A DNA stretch of 64,000 nt from G965230065 sp965230065 (GTDB lineage Bacteria > Bacteroidota > Bacteroidia > Cytophagales > Cyclobacteriaceae): the NCBI GenBank assembly GCA_965230065.1, contig OZ245942.1, positions 248,001 through 312,000 of the forward strand, in the 5' to 3' direction. Positions 50,399-60,800 of this stretch are shown here, in pieces. Under the pieces are notes generated by a model. The model saw nothing but the letters and a program-made list of their open reading frames with translations, made no database searches and had not been told where the DNA came from. Made by a program: the position numbers and the translations under genes. Position 1 is the first letter of the stretch. The number at the start of each line of letters is the position of its first letter.

Positions 50399-52504
50399 AT
50401 GGAAAGGGTTCGATTACTTTTTGATTATTCTCCCTGGTTTGTGGGTGTTTGCCTGATTGCGGGCGTATTGTATGCTGCTTTGCTGTATGTCCGAGGCAAG
50501 TCGTTTGTCAACAAAAGCTGGGGTAAAAGGATTAATTATTCTCTCACAACTTTGCGGTTTTTGCTGGTGAGTTTTCTGTGTTTATTGCTGGTAGGCCCGT
50601 TTATAAGGCAAATAAAAAATACGGTGGAATCTCCCATCGTGGTATTCGCCATTGATAACTCTTCTTCCCTGGCAGCCATTGAAGACAGCGCCAGGCTGCA
50701 AACGCTCAAGCAGGAAATCGGAAACGTAGCCAATACGATCAGTGCATCTGATTATGAAGTGGAATTCAGGGCGTTTGATGCTTCCGGGGGTTTTGATACA
50801 CTGGCATTCAATCACCAAAGCAGTGATCTCAATGGCCTACTGTCTGATATCGCCAATGACTATGAAGGGCGCAACCTGGCCTCGGTGGTATTGTTCTCAG
50901 ATGGTATATACAACCAGGGTATTTCTCCCACCTACACGCCTTTTCGCTTTTTGGTAAATACCGTAGGGCTGGGAGATACCATTCCTAAAAGGGACATCAA
51001 CCTGAAGAACCTGTACTACAATAAAATCACCTATCAGGGTAATAAATTTCCGGTAGTGGCAGAAATACTGAACACAGGCTTTGCCGGACAAAATGTAAGC
51101 GTACGCATCACAAAACAAGGCCAGGTGCTGGATGCCAAAGAAATAAAACTGGCTTCGGAACGGGAACTAAACCGGGTAGAGTTTTTACTGGATGCAGAAA
51201 AGGAAGGTATGCAACATTATGTGGTTGAAATAGAACCTGTAGAAGCAGAGTTTACTACCCAGAACAATACCGCCCATGCCTACATAGATGTGATTGAGGG
51301 CAAGGAAAAGATTTTACTGGTAGCCGCCGCCCCCCACCCGGATATCAAGGCCATCCGTGCAGCTATTGATGGCAACCAGAATTATGAGTTACAAACTCAT
51401 ATCCCCACTCTGGATGCATCAAATGAACAACAAAAACTGGAAGCCCGATATGACCTGATTATTTTTCACCAGTTACCGGAAAACACAGCTACTTCTTTGA
51501 ACCTTCTGAAAGAATTTCAGGAAAAATCAGATGCCCACTGGTACATTATAGGCAGTCAAACGTACCTGCCGAGATTTAATCAGGAAAATTCCGTCATTAG
51601 TGTCATCAATATCAATAATGATGTGGATGAAGTAGGGGCTGTGTATAACAATGCCTTTAATCTTTTTAAAATTGATGCAGAACGCCAGGCTATCATTGAA
51701 GAATACCTGCCCATTACCGTCCCCTTTGGCAATTTGGAACCCAAAGGTGCCAATGAAGTGCTGCTCTACCAAAAAGTAGGAAATGTAGAAACTACCAAAC
51801 CTTTGCTGCTGCTGCGTGAAAATGAAGGTAAGAAGTCGGCAGCCCTGCTGGGGGAAGGATTCTGGCAGTGGCGCATGCAGGAATATGCACGGCATGAAAA
51901 AACAGATGCTTTTGACGATTTGGTAGGCAAACTCGTCCAATACCTTTCGGCCAAAGAAGACAAACGAAAGTTCAAAGTATATCCTGTGAGCGAAACTTTT
52001 GAAGATACCCAACCGGCTGTATTCGAAACTGAGTTATACAATGATATTTATGAAGAAATTTACGGGCAGCCGGTAAGCCTTACCATTACAGGAGAAGACG
52101 GCACCCAGCGTAAATTCAACTATACTACCAACGAAAATAACACCCAATACCGGGTAAGTAACCTGCCAGAGGGCGTATATCAATATCAGGCGGCTACCAA
52201 CATCAACGGAGAGGAATATACCAGCGCAGGTGAATTTACCGTAGAAAGGCTGCAAATAGAAAACCTCAACCTCACGGCCAACCACCAACTGCTCAGGCAG
52301 CTTTCTGAGGAAACAGGGGGAGAGTTTTTTACAGCCTCAGACCTGGATCAACTGGCAGATGTTACTACTCAGCAAGAAGCCAAAAGCCGTATTTATACCA
52401 GCGAGGCCTACCTGCCCATCATCAACCTGAAATGGATATTTTTCCTGCTGCTGACTTTAATTACCCTGGAGTGGGGCATCCGGAAGTATATGGGGAGTTA
52501 TTGA
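50399..52504 (+). CDS. Membrane protein with VWA-like domain
   Basis: 701 residues. Two N-terminal membrane segments (about 12-34 and 46-68) resemble BatA-type proteins. The VWA-like fold follows, with a MIDAS-like VFAIDNSSSLA (Asp-x-Ser-x-Ser) and a second motif VVLFSDGIYNQGIS. The large middle part lies outside the membrane, and a C-terminal segment (INLKWIFFLLLTLITLEWGI) anchors the end; the last stretch EETGGEFFTASDLDQLADV is typical of VWA-associated proteins. Role unknown, perhaps cell-envelope stress or assembly. It is single and convergent with the thioesterase gene. Confidence 0.8.
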   Translation: MERVRLLFDYSPWFVGVCLIAGVLYAALLYVRGKSFVNKSWGKRINYSLTTLRFLLVSFLCLLLVGPFIRQIKNTVESPIVVFAIDNSSSLAAIEDSARLQTLKQEIGNVANTISASDYEVEFRAFDASGGFDTLAFNHQSSDLNGLLSDIANDYEGRNLASVVLFSDGIYNQGISPTYTPFRFLVNTVGLGDTIPKRDINLKNLYYNKITYQGNKFPVVAEILNTGFAGQNVSVRITKQGQVLDAKEIKLASERELNRVEFLLDAEKEGMQHYVVEIEPVEAEFTTQNNTAHAYIDVIEGKEKILLVAAAPHPDIKAIRAAIDGNQNYELQTHIPTLDASNEQQKLEARYDLIIFHQLPENTATSLNLLKEFQEKSDAHWYIIGSQTYLPRFNQENSVISVININNDVDEVGAVYNNAFNLFKIDAERQAIIEEYLPITVPFGNLEPKGANEVLLYQKVGNVETTKPLLLLRENEGKKSAALLGEGFWQWRMQEYARHEKTDAFDDLVGKLVQYLSAKEDKRKFKVYPVSETFEDTQPAVFETELYNDIYEEIYGQPVSLTITGEDGTQRKFNYTTNENNTQYRVSNLPEGVYQYQAATNINGEEYTSAGEFTVERLQIENLNLTANHQLLRQLSEETGGEFFTASDLDQLADVTTQQEAKSRIYTSEAYLPIINLKWIFFLLLTLITLEWGIRKYMGSY

Positions 52505-52510
52505 GAGGCT

Positions 52511-52580
52511 GGTTGCATGTTACCAGTTTCCTGTTAGCAGTTTTTTCATGCAACTGGTAACAGGAAACCGGGAACTGGTA
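52511..52580. repeat. Overlapping palindromes between convergent genes
   Basis: GTTGCATG (52512-52519) pairs with CATGCAAC (52547-52554), and TACCAGTTTCCTGTTA with TAACAGGAAACCGGGAACTGGTA-type sequence beyond. Several TACCAGTT/AACTGGTA units are arranged in both directions, so alternative hairpins can form. It probably terminates both converging genes. Confidence 0.7.
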
Positions 52581-53327
52581 TCATTTTCCCCAAACCGTTT
52601 TCGTTCGACATACCACGCGGTCATCAGTCTTCCTTTTCAATTCATGCCAACAGGTTTCTCCTTCTTTTGCGCTGTGAATTTCAATTTCTTCCCCAAAATT
52701 CGTTTCTGCCAGATAATTGATTTGAAACTGCGAAACCTGGCTGGTTTCAAGCTTTTCTATTGAAAAAGTATCAACAATCCACTGAATGTATTTTACTGAG
52801 TTGAGGTGGCGAAGCATGTCCAGGTCGCTGTACTTTACCGTTACGGTTTCTAAGAATTCTGCAGGCTGGGGAAGGATGATTTTTTCAGGTACTTCGGCCA
52901 GGCATTCTTTTCCTTGTATGAGGGGTGGGTTTTTCACAAATTCTTCAATGCGCTGCGGACGGCGGGTATCCCAGTCTATCAAAGCCCAGGAAGTGCTGGC
53001 ACTGCCCAACAGTTGTTTGTCTGCGTTGAGCAGGTTGAATTTTCGGGAAGTAAAAAGCCCCTGCATACTTTCCACCCAGGTTTCTACCAAAATTGTGTCG
53101 TCCCTTTTGGGGTATTGCTGAATTACCACATTAAAACGGCTGAGCACCCAGGCTTTGTGCTGTTTTAACAAATCGTCTATACCAAAATTTCTTTCACGGG
53201 CATGCAACCCGGCGCTGTTGAGCAAATAATTACAAACCACCGTCAATGGTGCTTTTCCTGTAAAGTCTACTTCAAATGGCCTGATTTGGTAAGAATATTT
53301 CCCTATACGCTCTGTCTCTTTTTCCAT
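52581..53327 (-). CDS. Acyl-ACP thioesterase
   Basis: 248 residues, double hot-dog fold. Family pieces: YSYQIRPFEVDFTGKAPL, AWVLSRFNVVIQQYPKRDDT, LVETWVESMQGLFTSRKF, ASTSWALIDWDTRRPQRI, and KYSDLDMLRHLNSVKYIQWI (with the active Asp/Asn/His). It releases fatty acids from acyl-ACP. fabG lies 2.4 kb away on the other strand, without a shared operon. The start at ATG 53327 fits the family's usual beginning. Confidence 0.88.
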   Translation of the reverse strand: MEKETERIGKYSYQIRPFEVDFTGKAPLTVVCNYLLNSAGLHARERNFGIDDLLKQHKAWVLSRFNVVIQQYPKRDDTILVETWVESMQGLFTSRKFNLLNADKQLLGSASTSWALIDWDTRRPQRIEEFVKNPPLIQGKECLAEVPEKIILPQPAEFLETVTVKYSDLDMLRHLNSVKYIQWIVDTFSIEKLETSQVSQFQINYLAETNFGEEIEIHSAKEGETCWHELKRKTDDRVVCRTKTVWGK

Positions 53328-53380
53328 ACTTTTAGGATAAACCTGAATTAAACAATATGTTTAATACGAAAGCAGGAAAA

Positions 53381-56074
53381 TTAATGTTTGATAAGCTTTT
53401 TGGTGACAATTCCTTTGGCTGTTGCTACCCGCAAATAATACAAGCCAGCGGGATGCGCACTCATATCGAGCGATAAACCATTAGGCTGGTAAGGATTTAC
53501 AGAAAAACTTTGTATGCGTTGTCCTGTCGGCCCCAGTAAATCAATGGCTTTGATGCTATGTATCATTTCTATGGTGAATATGCCTGTACCGGGATTTGGG
53601 TATACGTTGATACTTTTTTCTATTTCAGGTTCAGTTGCCGTAATGGCAGCAACTGTGATTTGAAAACTTGTCTGACTAATGCAATTGTCCCGGGCATACA
53701 CAAGAATTTCGGCCTCTCCTTCTGTTTCATCTGCCGGACTTATGCCTAAAATATTCTCCGTTATCTGGATATTTTCATGAGGAATGAGTTCCTGGTTACT
53801 TGAAAAAGCATAAAAAGTGAGGGCAGCAGTAGTAGCATTCTCAACTTCAACAGGAATATTTATGACCGTTCCCATTTCGATAACCGTATCAGGAATAGCC
53901 AGGATTTCTGGTAACATACTGCATATAAAAAAATGATCGAGTGCCACTCCTTCGTTGTTATCCATACTATCTGAATAGAACTCAAAACGCAACAGCACCG
54001 ATTTTTCACCGGCCAACCCTTCAAGGGTACGGGTTACTGTAATCCACTTTGCGCTGTCTTTTGTGAGAAAACCATCACTGACCAAATCAAGTGATTGCCA
54101 ATTTGCCCCTCCGTCTGTGGTAACACTTAGCCTGGCGCTGTCCCCGGAAGCTATTACCTGCCATACATCGTAGGTAATTACAGGGTCTGCTGCAAAATTA
54201 CTGAAATCAAAAACAGGGCTCAGCAGGAAGGAAGCTTCATCGGCAAGATAATCACCTGCCAATCCGGTAACCCAGGCCATGGTGCCATCAGAAGCGGTAT
54301 CAATTGCTGTATTTACAGGCTGCCCGCGTTCCCAGGAATTATTTTCTCCATAAGCCCGCCACCCTGCGTTTGTTTGTTCAAAACTTTCAGCATAAGGAAA
54401 AGTATGGATGATATTAAACCTGTTTAGGTTCAGATGAATACTGTCATTTTCGGGGTTTACATCATCAGGTAAAGCGGTATAAGCCTGTATCGTATAGTTT
54501 TGCAGCAAAGACATATCTGCACTCATATTGAAAATATATGTTTTCGCAGAGTCAGGAGCTATGGTATCTGTTACTATTTCCACCACCGGTATGCCATCGC
54601 CCAACTGATACCCTACCTCAAAATGATGTTGTGGTACATTGCTGTAATTTTTAATGGTGACCATGACCTTTTCTTCTGATGTATAAGGAAACCTGCTTGT
54701 ATCTGGCTGGTGTATGGCGGTTATGCCTACGTCAGGAATAGGGGTGATTACTGTTAATTGTACCGCGTCAGTACGTGCACTGTCATATTCATCGGTAACT
54801 GTCAACCTGAAAGTATATACGCCATCTTCAAGATTTTTGATAACCAATTGTGATTCTTCATATTGCAGTGCAGCCCCGGCCGGGCCGGTTTCCTGTGCCC
54901 ACTCGAAAGACAGCGCATCGTTTTCCGGGTCGGAAGCGGTAGCATTCAACACCACGCTATCTACCGGAAGCCATATCGTTTGATCCTCTCCCACATCTAC
55001 AACCGGAGGCGCGTTCGGTGGTCTGGCAACCACCTGAATCGTGTCTGACCTGCTTCTTTCAAAATTATCGGTAACTGTGAGCACAAATGTATATGTTCCG
55101 GTAGGTATATCTTTTATTTCCAAAGTAGCAGCATCCTGTGCGTCCAGGTCAATTTCGGGCCCCGCAAGCTGTGACCATCCATAGGTATGTAGCCCGTTAT
55201 GAGAAGCTGCGTATGCCTCAATCAGCAAATCCTTTTTCGGGCGAAAGAAGAATTGATCTGCTCCCACATCAACCAGAATGGTATCTTTGGCAAATTGCAA
55301 CATCCATTCAAAAATGTCCATATCAAAAGCATCATACGTGGTATCTTCTGTACCCATGCCACTGCCATCGTATGTTTTTGTCCAGGCATCATGGCCACCG
55401 CTAGGGTAAATCGTAACTTTTCCGGGAAGAGCGGGAGGAGGTTCACATTTATTCAGATTATCAATTGGAATAATAGAAGAAACATGACTAAATACCGTAT
55501 CATCAGCATTATGAAATGCCCAAATGGGTACATCTTTGGCAACACACATATCTAAATTATTACCTCTCCCGGCTATTGGCACAACAGCAGCTATTTTCTC
55601 CGGAAAAAGAACTGCATAAGAGAACGCCCCTGAGCCTCCAGCACTTATGCCGGTTATGTATATCCTGCTGGTATCTACCCTGTAATTATTTACAATAAAG
55701 TCCAGATATTCATTCACCCTGTCAGGGTTCCAAAAGCCCCCAATTGACTGCGGCATCATGGTTAAAAAAGGGAATTGCCTGCCTTCTTTTATCACCTTTC
55801 CTACTCCATTTTCTAACAAAGTGTCCAAATCTACAATGCCATCCCCTCTCGATTCCAGGCCAGATAAATAGATAAGCAACGGAAACTGCCCTACGGTATC
55901 AGTATCATAACCTTCAGGCAAATACTCATAATATCCGAAAAAAGACGTTTCGCCCTGAATATAAGGTTCTTGTCGGGGTTGGGGTGTGAGTGTACCTTGT
56001 GCAATTGCCGGAGAATTCAGGCAACAAAATAACAGGATAAGCCCGTAAGAGGCTCTCTTGGAAAGCAGTAGCAT
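53381..56074 (-). CDS. Secreted esterase/hydrolase with PKD domains and type IX sorting signal
   Basis: 897 residues. Signal peptide (LILLFCCLNSPAIAQ), then an alpha/beta hydrolase domain (about 40-270) with Ser144 in GISAGGSG, Asp191/192 in HNADDTV and His228 in GGHDAW, similar to bacterial feruloyl esterase/PHB-depolymerase-like enzymes. Two PKD-type domains follow (about 280-450), then a CARDB-like domain (DVGITAIHQP), a MAM/jelly-roll-like part (DGTMAWVTGLAGDYLADE) and a C-terminal sorting domain with INVYPNPGTGIF and KGIVTKKLIKH. It is exported by the type IX system. The substrate, probably a plant or algal polysaccharide ester, is not shown by the sequence. Confidence 0.85.
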   Translation of the reverse strand: MLLLSKRASYGLILLFCCLNSPAIAQGTLTPQPRQEPYIQGETSFFGYYEYLPEGYDTDTVGQFPLLIYLSGLESRGDGIVDLDTLLENGVGKVIKEGRQFPFLTMMPQSIGGFWNPDRVNEYLDFIVNNYRVDTSRIYITGISAGGSGAFSYAVLFPEKIAAVVPIAGRGNNLDMCVAKDVPIWAFHNADDTVFSHVSSIIPIDNLNKCEPPPALPGKVTIYPSGGHDAWTKTYDGSGMGTEDTTYDAFDMDIFEWMLQFAKDTILVDVGADQFFFRPKKDLLIEAYAASHNGLHTYGWSQLAGPEIDLDAQDAATLEIKDIPTGTYTFVLTVTDNFERSRSDTIQVVARPPNAPPVVDVGEDQTIWLPVDSVVLNATASDPENDALSFEWAQETGPAGAALQYEESQLVIKNLEDGVYTFRLTVTDEYDSARTDAVQLTVITPIPDVGITAIHQPDTSRFPYTSEEKVMVTIKNYSNVPQHHFEVGYQLGDGIPVVEIVTDTIAPDSAKTYIFNMSADMSLLQNYTIQAYTALPDDVNPENDSIHLNLNRFNIIHTFPYAESFEQTNAGWRAYGENNSWERGQPVNTAIDTASDGTMAWVTGLAGDYLADEASFLLSPVFDFSNFAADPVITYDVWQVIASGDSARLSVTTDGGANWQSLDLVSDGFLTKDSAKWITVTRTLEGLAGEKSVLLRFEFYSDSMDNNEGVALDHFFICSMLPEILAIPDTVIEMGTVINIPVEVENATTAALTFYAFSSNQELIPHENIQITENILGISPADETEGEAEILVYARDNCISQTSFQITVAAITATEPEIEKSINVYPNPGTGIFTIEMIHSIKAIDLLGPTGQRIQSFSVNPYQPNGLSLDMSAHPAGLYYLRVATAKGIVTKKLIKH

Positions 56075-56219
56075 GGGCAGATAGTTTTATCAGTAAAAGT
56101 GGTTCTGGGAATTCAGCTTTTTAAGATAAAACTATTCTCACAAATTAACTATAAATAATTTATCTTTTTCTTTGTTAACTGATATTATAAGTTGAGAAGC
56201 ATAAATATTTACAATTTAT

Positions 56220-57497
56220 TCACGGAATCATCTTATTTTCCAGATACCCCGCATGAAAATTCCCCTCATTGGCATTGGAAGACAATTTCTTCCAGATTTT
56301 GAAGCAAATATCGATATCCCCGTCCTGGTCTACGTCTCCGATGAGGGCATCGTGGCCGCCTAAATTTTTGTCAAAAACCACCCTTTCTTCAAAGTTTTTG
56401 CCCTGCCCGTCTGTGTTTTCCCATAAAAAACCCCTCATCGTAGCACTAGTAGGCAATATTTGGTTGTCTTCCTGCTCCATGGTAAAAATGTCTACATCCC
56501 CATCATTATCAAAATCGGCTACAGCCAGGGAATGAAAAGAACCTCTGCGGCCTTCTGCTTTGAGAGGCAACAGATGTACGGTAAACCGGGGCAGTTCTTT
56601 TCCATTGTTTTCCAGCCATGCGCCCCGGGAATCTACCTGATCTCCTCCCACCATGATGATGTCGTTGTCACCATCTCCATCCATGTCGATAACCCAGCTG
56701 CGGGAAGACAAGCCCCAATAACCAATACTTCCGAACGGCAGGAAACGACGGTGCCATGTTTGGCCATTGTTTTCATTTTGGTACCAGCGACCGGGCATCA
56801 CGATATCAACATCCCCGTCCATATCAATATCTCCCACACCATTGGGGAAAAAGCCCGCGTGGATGTCGGCCCGTTCATCCAGTACTTCCAGGGTTACCGT
56901 ATCTTTTTTCCAGATGTCCTGTGGGTTTTCCGGAATTTGATACCAAAAGCATCCGTCTTTATCACCCAACACCAAAACGTCCTGCTGCCCGTCTCCATTG
57001 ATGTCTTTGGCAACAATATCATGAATTTCATGGGCAATGGTGCTGTCATACACAAACCTTTCAAAAGTATTTTCCTTTGGGTTTTGGGAGTTTCTGAACC
57101 AATATCCTCCCACCACAATGTCTGTCCACCCGTCCTGGTCCACATCCAGCGATGCTCCGCCCAGTTGTCCGGTAGGGATTTCCCCTGCTTCATGCCTTGT
57201 CCAGGTATCAGCATCCTGGTACTCAAACCAAAAAATCTTATCTTTTGTAATAGAAAAAGCAAAATCCAGGTCATCATCATTATCCAGGTCAGCTAAAATG
57301 GGAGAGCCATAATGGGATCTTTCGGCATCCGGAAGGTTTTGTGTGATGTAGTGATGTTGGAAAAGGGTATTCGTTTCTTCACTTTCTTCCCGGGCTGTAG
57401 TGCAGGCACAAAATGTGATACCCAAAAACACATACAAAAGAATTTTCTTTTTCTTATTGATAAGAGTGTTTTGGGCAGTACAGGTCTCTTTCATCAT
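56220..57497 (-). CDS. FG-GAP/VCBS-repeat lipoprotein
   Basis: 425 residues. N-terminus: a short polar start, KKKKILLYVFLGITFCAC (lipobox-like, Cys near residue 32). A second ATG three bases later is as good a start. Then six or more FG-GAP motifs form a propeller: DLDNDDDLDFAFS, DVDQDGWTDIVVGG, DINGDGQQDVLVLGD, DIDMDGDVDIVMPGR, DMDGDGDNDIIMVGG, DFDNDGDVDIFTMEQ and DVDQDGDIDICFK. It is likely anchored in the outer membrane or at the periplasmic face. It resembles the incomplete lipoprotein at 1-473. Target unknown. Confidence 0.85.
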   Translation of the reverse strand: MMKETCTAQNTLINKKKKILLYVFLGITFCACTTAREESEETNTLFQHHYITQNLPDAERSHYGSPILADLDNDDDLDFAFSITKDKIFWFEYQDADTWTRHEAGEIPTGQLGGASLDVDQDGWTDIVVGGYWFRNSQNPKENTFERFVYDSTIAHEIHDIVAKDINGDGQQDVLVLGDKDGCFWYQIPENPQDIWKKDTVTLEVLDERADIHAGFFPNGVGDIDMDGDVDIVMPGRWYQNENNGQTWHRRFLPFGSIGYWGLSSRSWVIDMDGDGDNDIIMVGGDQVDSRGAWLENNGKELPRFTVHLLPLKAEGRRGSFHSLAVADFDNDGDVDIFTMEQEDNQILPTSATMRGFLWENTDGQGKNFEERVVFDKNLGGHDALIGDVDQDGDIDICFKIWKKLSSNANEGNFHAGYLENKMIP

Positions 57498-57592
57498 TGA
57501 TTCAGGTTTATTGGTATTCTGTAACTTTTGTAATAAACTAATTCATAGAATGTTCAATAGCAAATACTAAAGAATAACACAGGTTAACCTGT

Positions 57593-57694
57593 TCAGTAAT
57601 TTCTGGCTATTGCCTTCTCTAACAAAGTTACAGCAGCTTCCAGTTGCCGCGTATCAAGGGAAGTAAACCCATGACGAAGCTTTAAAACTATTTA
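57593..57694 (-). pseudogene. Possible C-terminal remnant of a PLP-dependent aminotransferase (MocR type)
   Basis: A minus-strand frame reads IVLKLRHGFTSLDTRQLEAA VTLLEKAIARNY and then a stop. The LRxGFxSLxxxxLExAVxxL pattern is the last helix of MocR/aminotransferase class I domains. A stop precedes it, and nothing else of the gene is left, so this is a fragment at best. Confidence 0.35.
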
Positions 57695-57815
57695 CCCACA
57701 TAGGTATAAACGCCATCACCTCTTAAATTTGCCCATACTTGTCCAAAAGTTTAAGTTTGGGGCTATGCTTTTGCCGGGCTTTGCATAAATTTAGGCAAGT
57801 GCTAATAGATTGCCG

Positions 57816-60800
57816 ATGGGGTTGCTGAATAAAAAGAAAATTACGCCTGTACATAAAAAAACTGCTTTCCGCCGATTGGGAACCCTCATCTTGTGGGCAG
57901 GTATGATTTTCTTTTTGCTCGTTGCCCTGCTCATCGCTTTGCTGTATGTACCCCCGGTGCAAAACTGGATTACCGGAAAAGCCGAACAGTTCCTGGTGCA
58001 AAAACTTAATACAAAAGTAGCGGTAGGAGCGATACACCTGAACTTTGCAGGCCAGGTGGAAATCTCAGACTTATATGTAGAAGACCAGCAGCAGGATACG
58101 CTTCTAAGGGGCGAAAGCGTGGCCGTGCGTATTTCCATTTTTCCACTGTTCAGGCAGCAGGTTATTTTATCGGATATTTCCCTGCAAGGCATAAAAAGCA
58201 AATATGTGATATTGGATGAGGAGGCAGGCGCAACGAATATAGACTTCATCATCAACGCCTTCAGCGGCAGTCCGCCCGATAGTGATAGCAGCGAAAGTGC
58301 GTGGAAGGTAATGGGCCAAAATATTTCTTTGCAAGACATTGACTTTTTGTACGATGACCGGAAAAACGCAAGCCAAATACACCTCCGCCTAAACAAACTG
58401 GAAATTGAGGGAGAACAAAGCGAGCTGATTGCCTTAAACTTCCACTTGCAAAAGGTACATTTGCAAAATGCCAGTCTCTTCATCAAAAGCGGAAATACGA
58501 ATGAAAGCAGTGCAAATTCAGCAACTAAAGTGGATACAACCGGAGCTGGAAATGGCCTGTTTGCCAGTGTAAACCACTTAACTTTAGAAAATTGTAACCT
58601 GCATTACGAAGGTACCTCCGAAGCAGAAACAACCGACTTGCATGTGGGAACAGTTGCGCTAACAAACCTGGAGTTGGATACTGAAAAATCCAGTGTGCAG
58701 TCTGAGGCGTTTAGCATTGCCGACAGCCAGTTGGCAATAGCAACGCTTTCAGCCGAACAGGACACTACCGAAAGTACTACAGCACCCGTTAGCCTTGATT
58801 TTGGCTGGGATGTTGACCTGCCTACGCTCAGCCTGCACAACAATCGTTTTTCATTGCACCAAACGCCATCAGATACCCTGGGCACACCTTTCATGATAGA
58901 AGTAGATAATATCAACCTGGAAGCTACTGACCTATCGGCAAGACAGGATTCCCTTCGGCTGAATGTAGCACAATTTGCTTTTTATGAAAAGGAAAAGGAC
59001 ATCAACCTGCAAACGTTTGAGTCTGCTTTGTTTTTGTGTAATGATAAAGTTGAAGTGCAAAATTTATTACTGAAAACACCACACAGCCAGTTGGCAGGTG
59101 ATTTTATGATGCAACACCCATCATTGTTTTCCTTTTCGTACCCGTTGGAAAAACTGGGCATTTCAGCAGAAATACACCCTTCGTATATTGGGAAACAAGA
59201 TTTACAACTTGTACTACCTGCCGATACGGCTACGCTACCTGCCGTCAACCGCATTGCTTTGGAAACCAAAATGGAAGGCTTGCTTGGCGACATGGCTATC
59301 CACAATTTTCAGGCGAACCTGGATGAAGAAGTTTTTCTGACGACTTCCGGAAATATTAAAGGCTTACCGGAAATTGAGAAAACGCAAGCCGATATAGAAA
59401 TGAATACGCGGTATCGTTCCCGTACGGGTTTACAAAAAATATTTGCCCAAAACCTGACTTTTGATGGCATCCTGCTGCCACCATTTCTTACCATCGCGGG
59501 CAATTTCAAAGGTTCGCAAAATGATTTTACTTCCAGTTTTCAACTCACCAGTCCGGTAGGCAATGCAGAAGCACAGCTTCGTTATCAATATGTGTCTGCC
59601 GGGGATGCTTTTCATGGTGAAATTGCATTCGCTGATGTTGTCCCGGAAAAAATATATCCGGCTGCGGCCATCAGCAATATGCAGGGAAAGTTGCAGGTTT
59701 CCGGAACAGGCATTGCCAATCAACAATACGCTTTGCAAGCAGAAATTGAATTGGATTCCCTCATGTACGGCGGATATACTTACCAGCATATAGCATTGCA
59801 GGGAAAATACGAAAACGAGCAGGGAGCAGCCCAAATGCAGGTAGGTGACCCTTTTTTACAGCTAACAGGTGAGGGAAAATGGAAGGGTGAAGATTCAGTT
59901 CATAATTTTGAAGCGAATATGCATATTGAGAAAGCCAACTTGCATGCATTACAATTTGCTAACGAGCCATTTACTGTGAAGGGAGAAGTGGCTTCTCAAA
60001 TAGCGGTGGAAAATCAATCGTTTCAACTGGCTGCTGATTTGCGCAATCTTGAAATACTGGAAGATACCCGCTATCAGTTGAGCGATATGCACCTGAATGC
60101 TGAAATCAAACCCGACTTTGTGAAAGCAGATGCACGTTCCCGGTATGTACAGGGAGCTTTTGAGAGCAATATTCCCCCGGCTGAGCTTACGCCTTTGCTG
60201 CTTTCTCATTTCAAATCCTATTTGTCGGCAAAAACAGTAAGTGACAGTGTAAATACAGAGAGTTATTACCAACTGGCCATTGATATTGACGAGCAAAGTT
60301 CGCTGGGAAAATTACTACCGGGCGTAGAAGATATGAAAATTACTTCCCTGAAAAGTACTTTCAATCCCGCTCAGGAAAAGTTTCAGTTCCTGATGGACAT
60401 TCCTTATGTGAAGTACGAGGGTATAGAGGCTGATTCGCTTTTGTTTGATATTCAATCGGATAGTAATTCCATGAAATATCTGGTGCGGGTGCCTTCGGTA
60501 ACCCAGGACCAATTCTCTTTAAAAAACCTTTCCTTTTCGGGCAATTTGACAGAAGGAAAACTGATAAACCAAATTTCTATTCAGGACAGTTTGCAGCAAG
60601 ACTGGTATAAAATTGCTTTTCTACTGCAAGGTGCAGGGGCCGGTGATATTGCGCTCAGTCTGGTGCCCGGTGAAACCATACTTAACTATGATGCATGGTC
60701 AGTAAACGGTGAAAACCAGATAATATTAAAAGATTCCCTGCCAAATGAAGGGGCGCTGGAAGCTACTTTTCAACAGCAGGCATTGGGCGTGCGGCTGGAT

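Noticed and set aside
56460..57296. 278-codon frame opposite the FG-GAP lipoprotein
   Set aside because: Antisense of repeated propeller codons, no start context or motif.
57791..58486. 231-codon minus-strand frame opposite the tamB start
   Set aside because: Cys/Ser-rich shadow; tamB has a clear anchor and domain pattern on the other strand.
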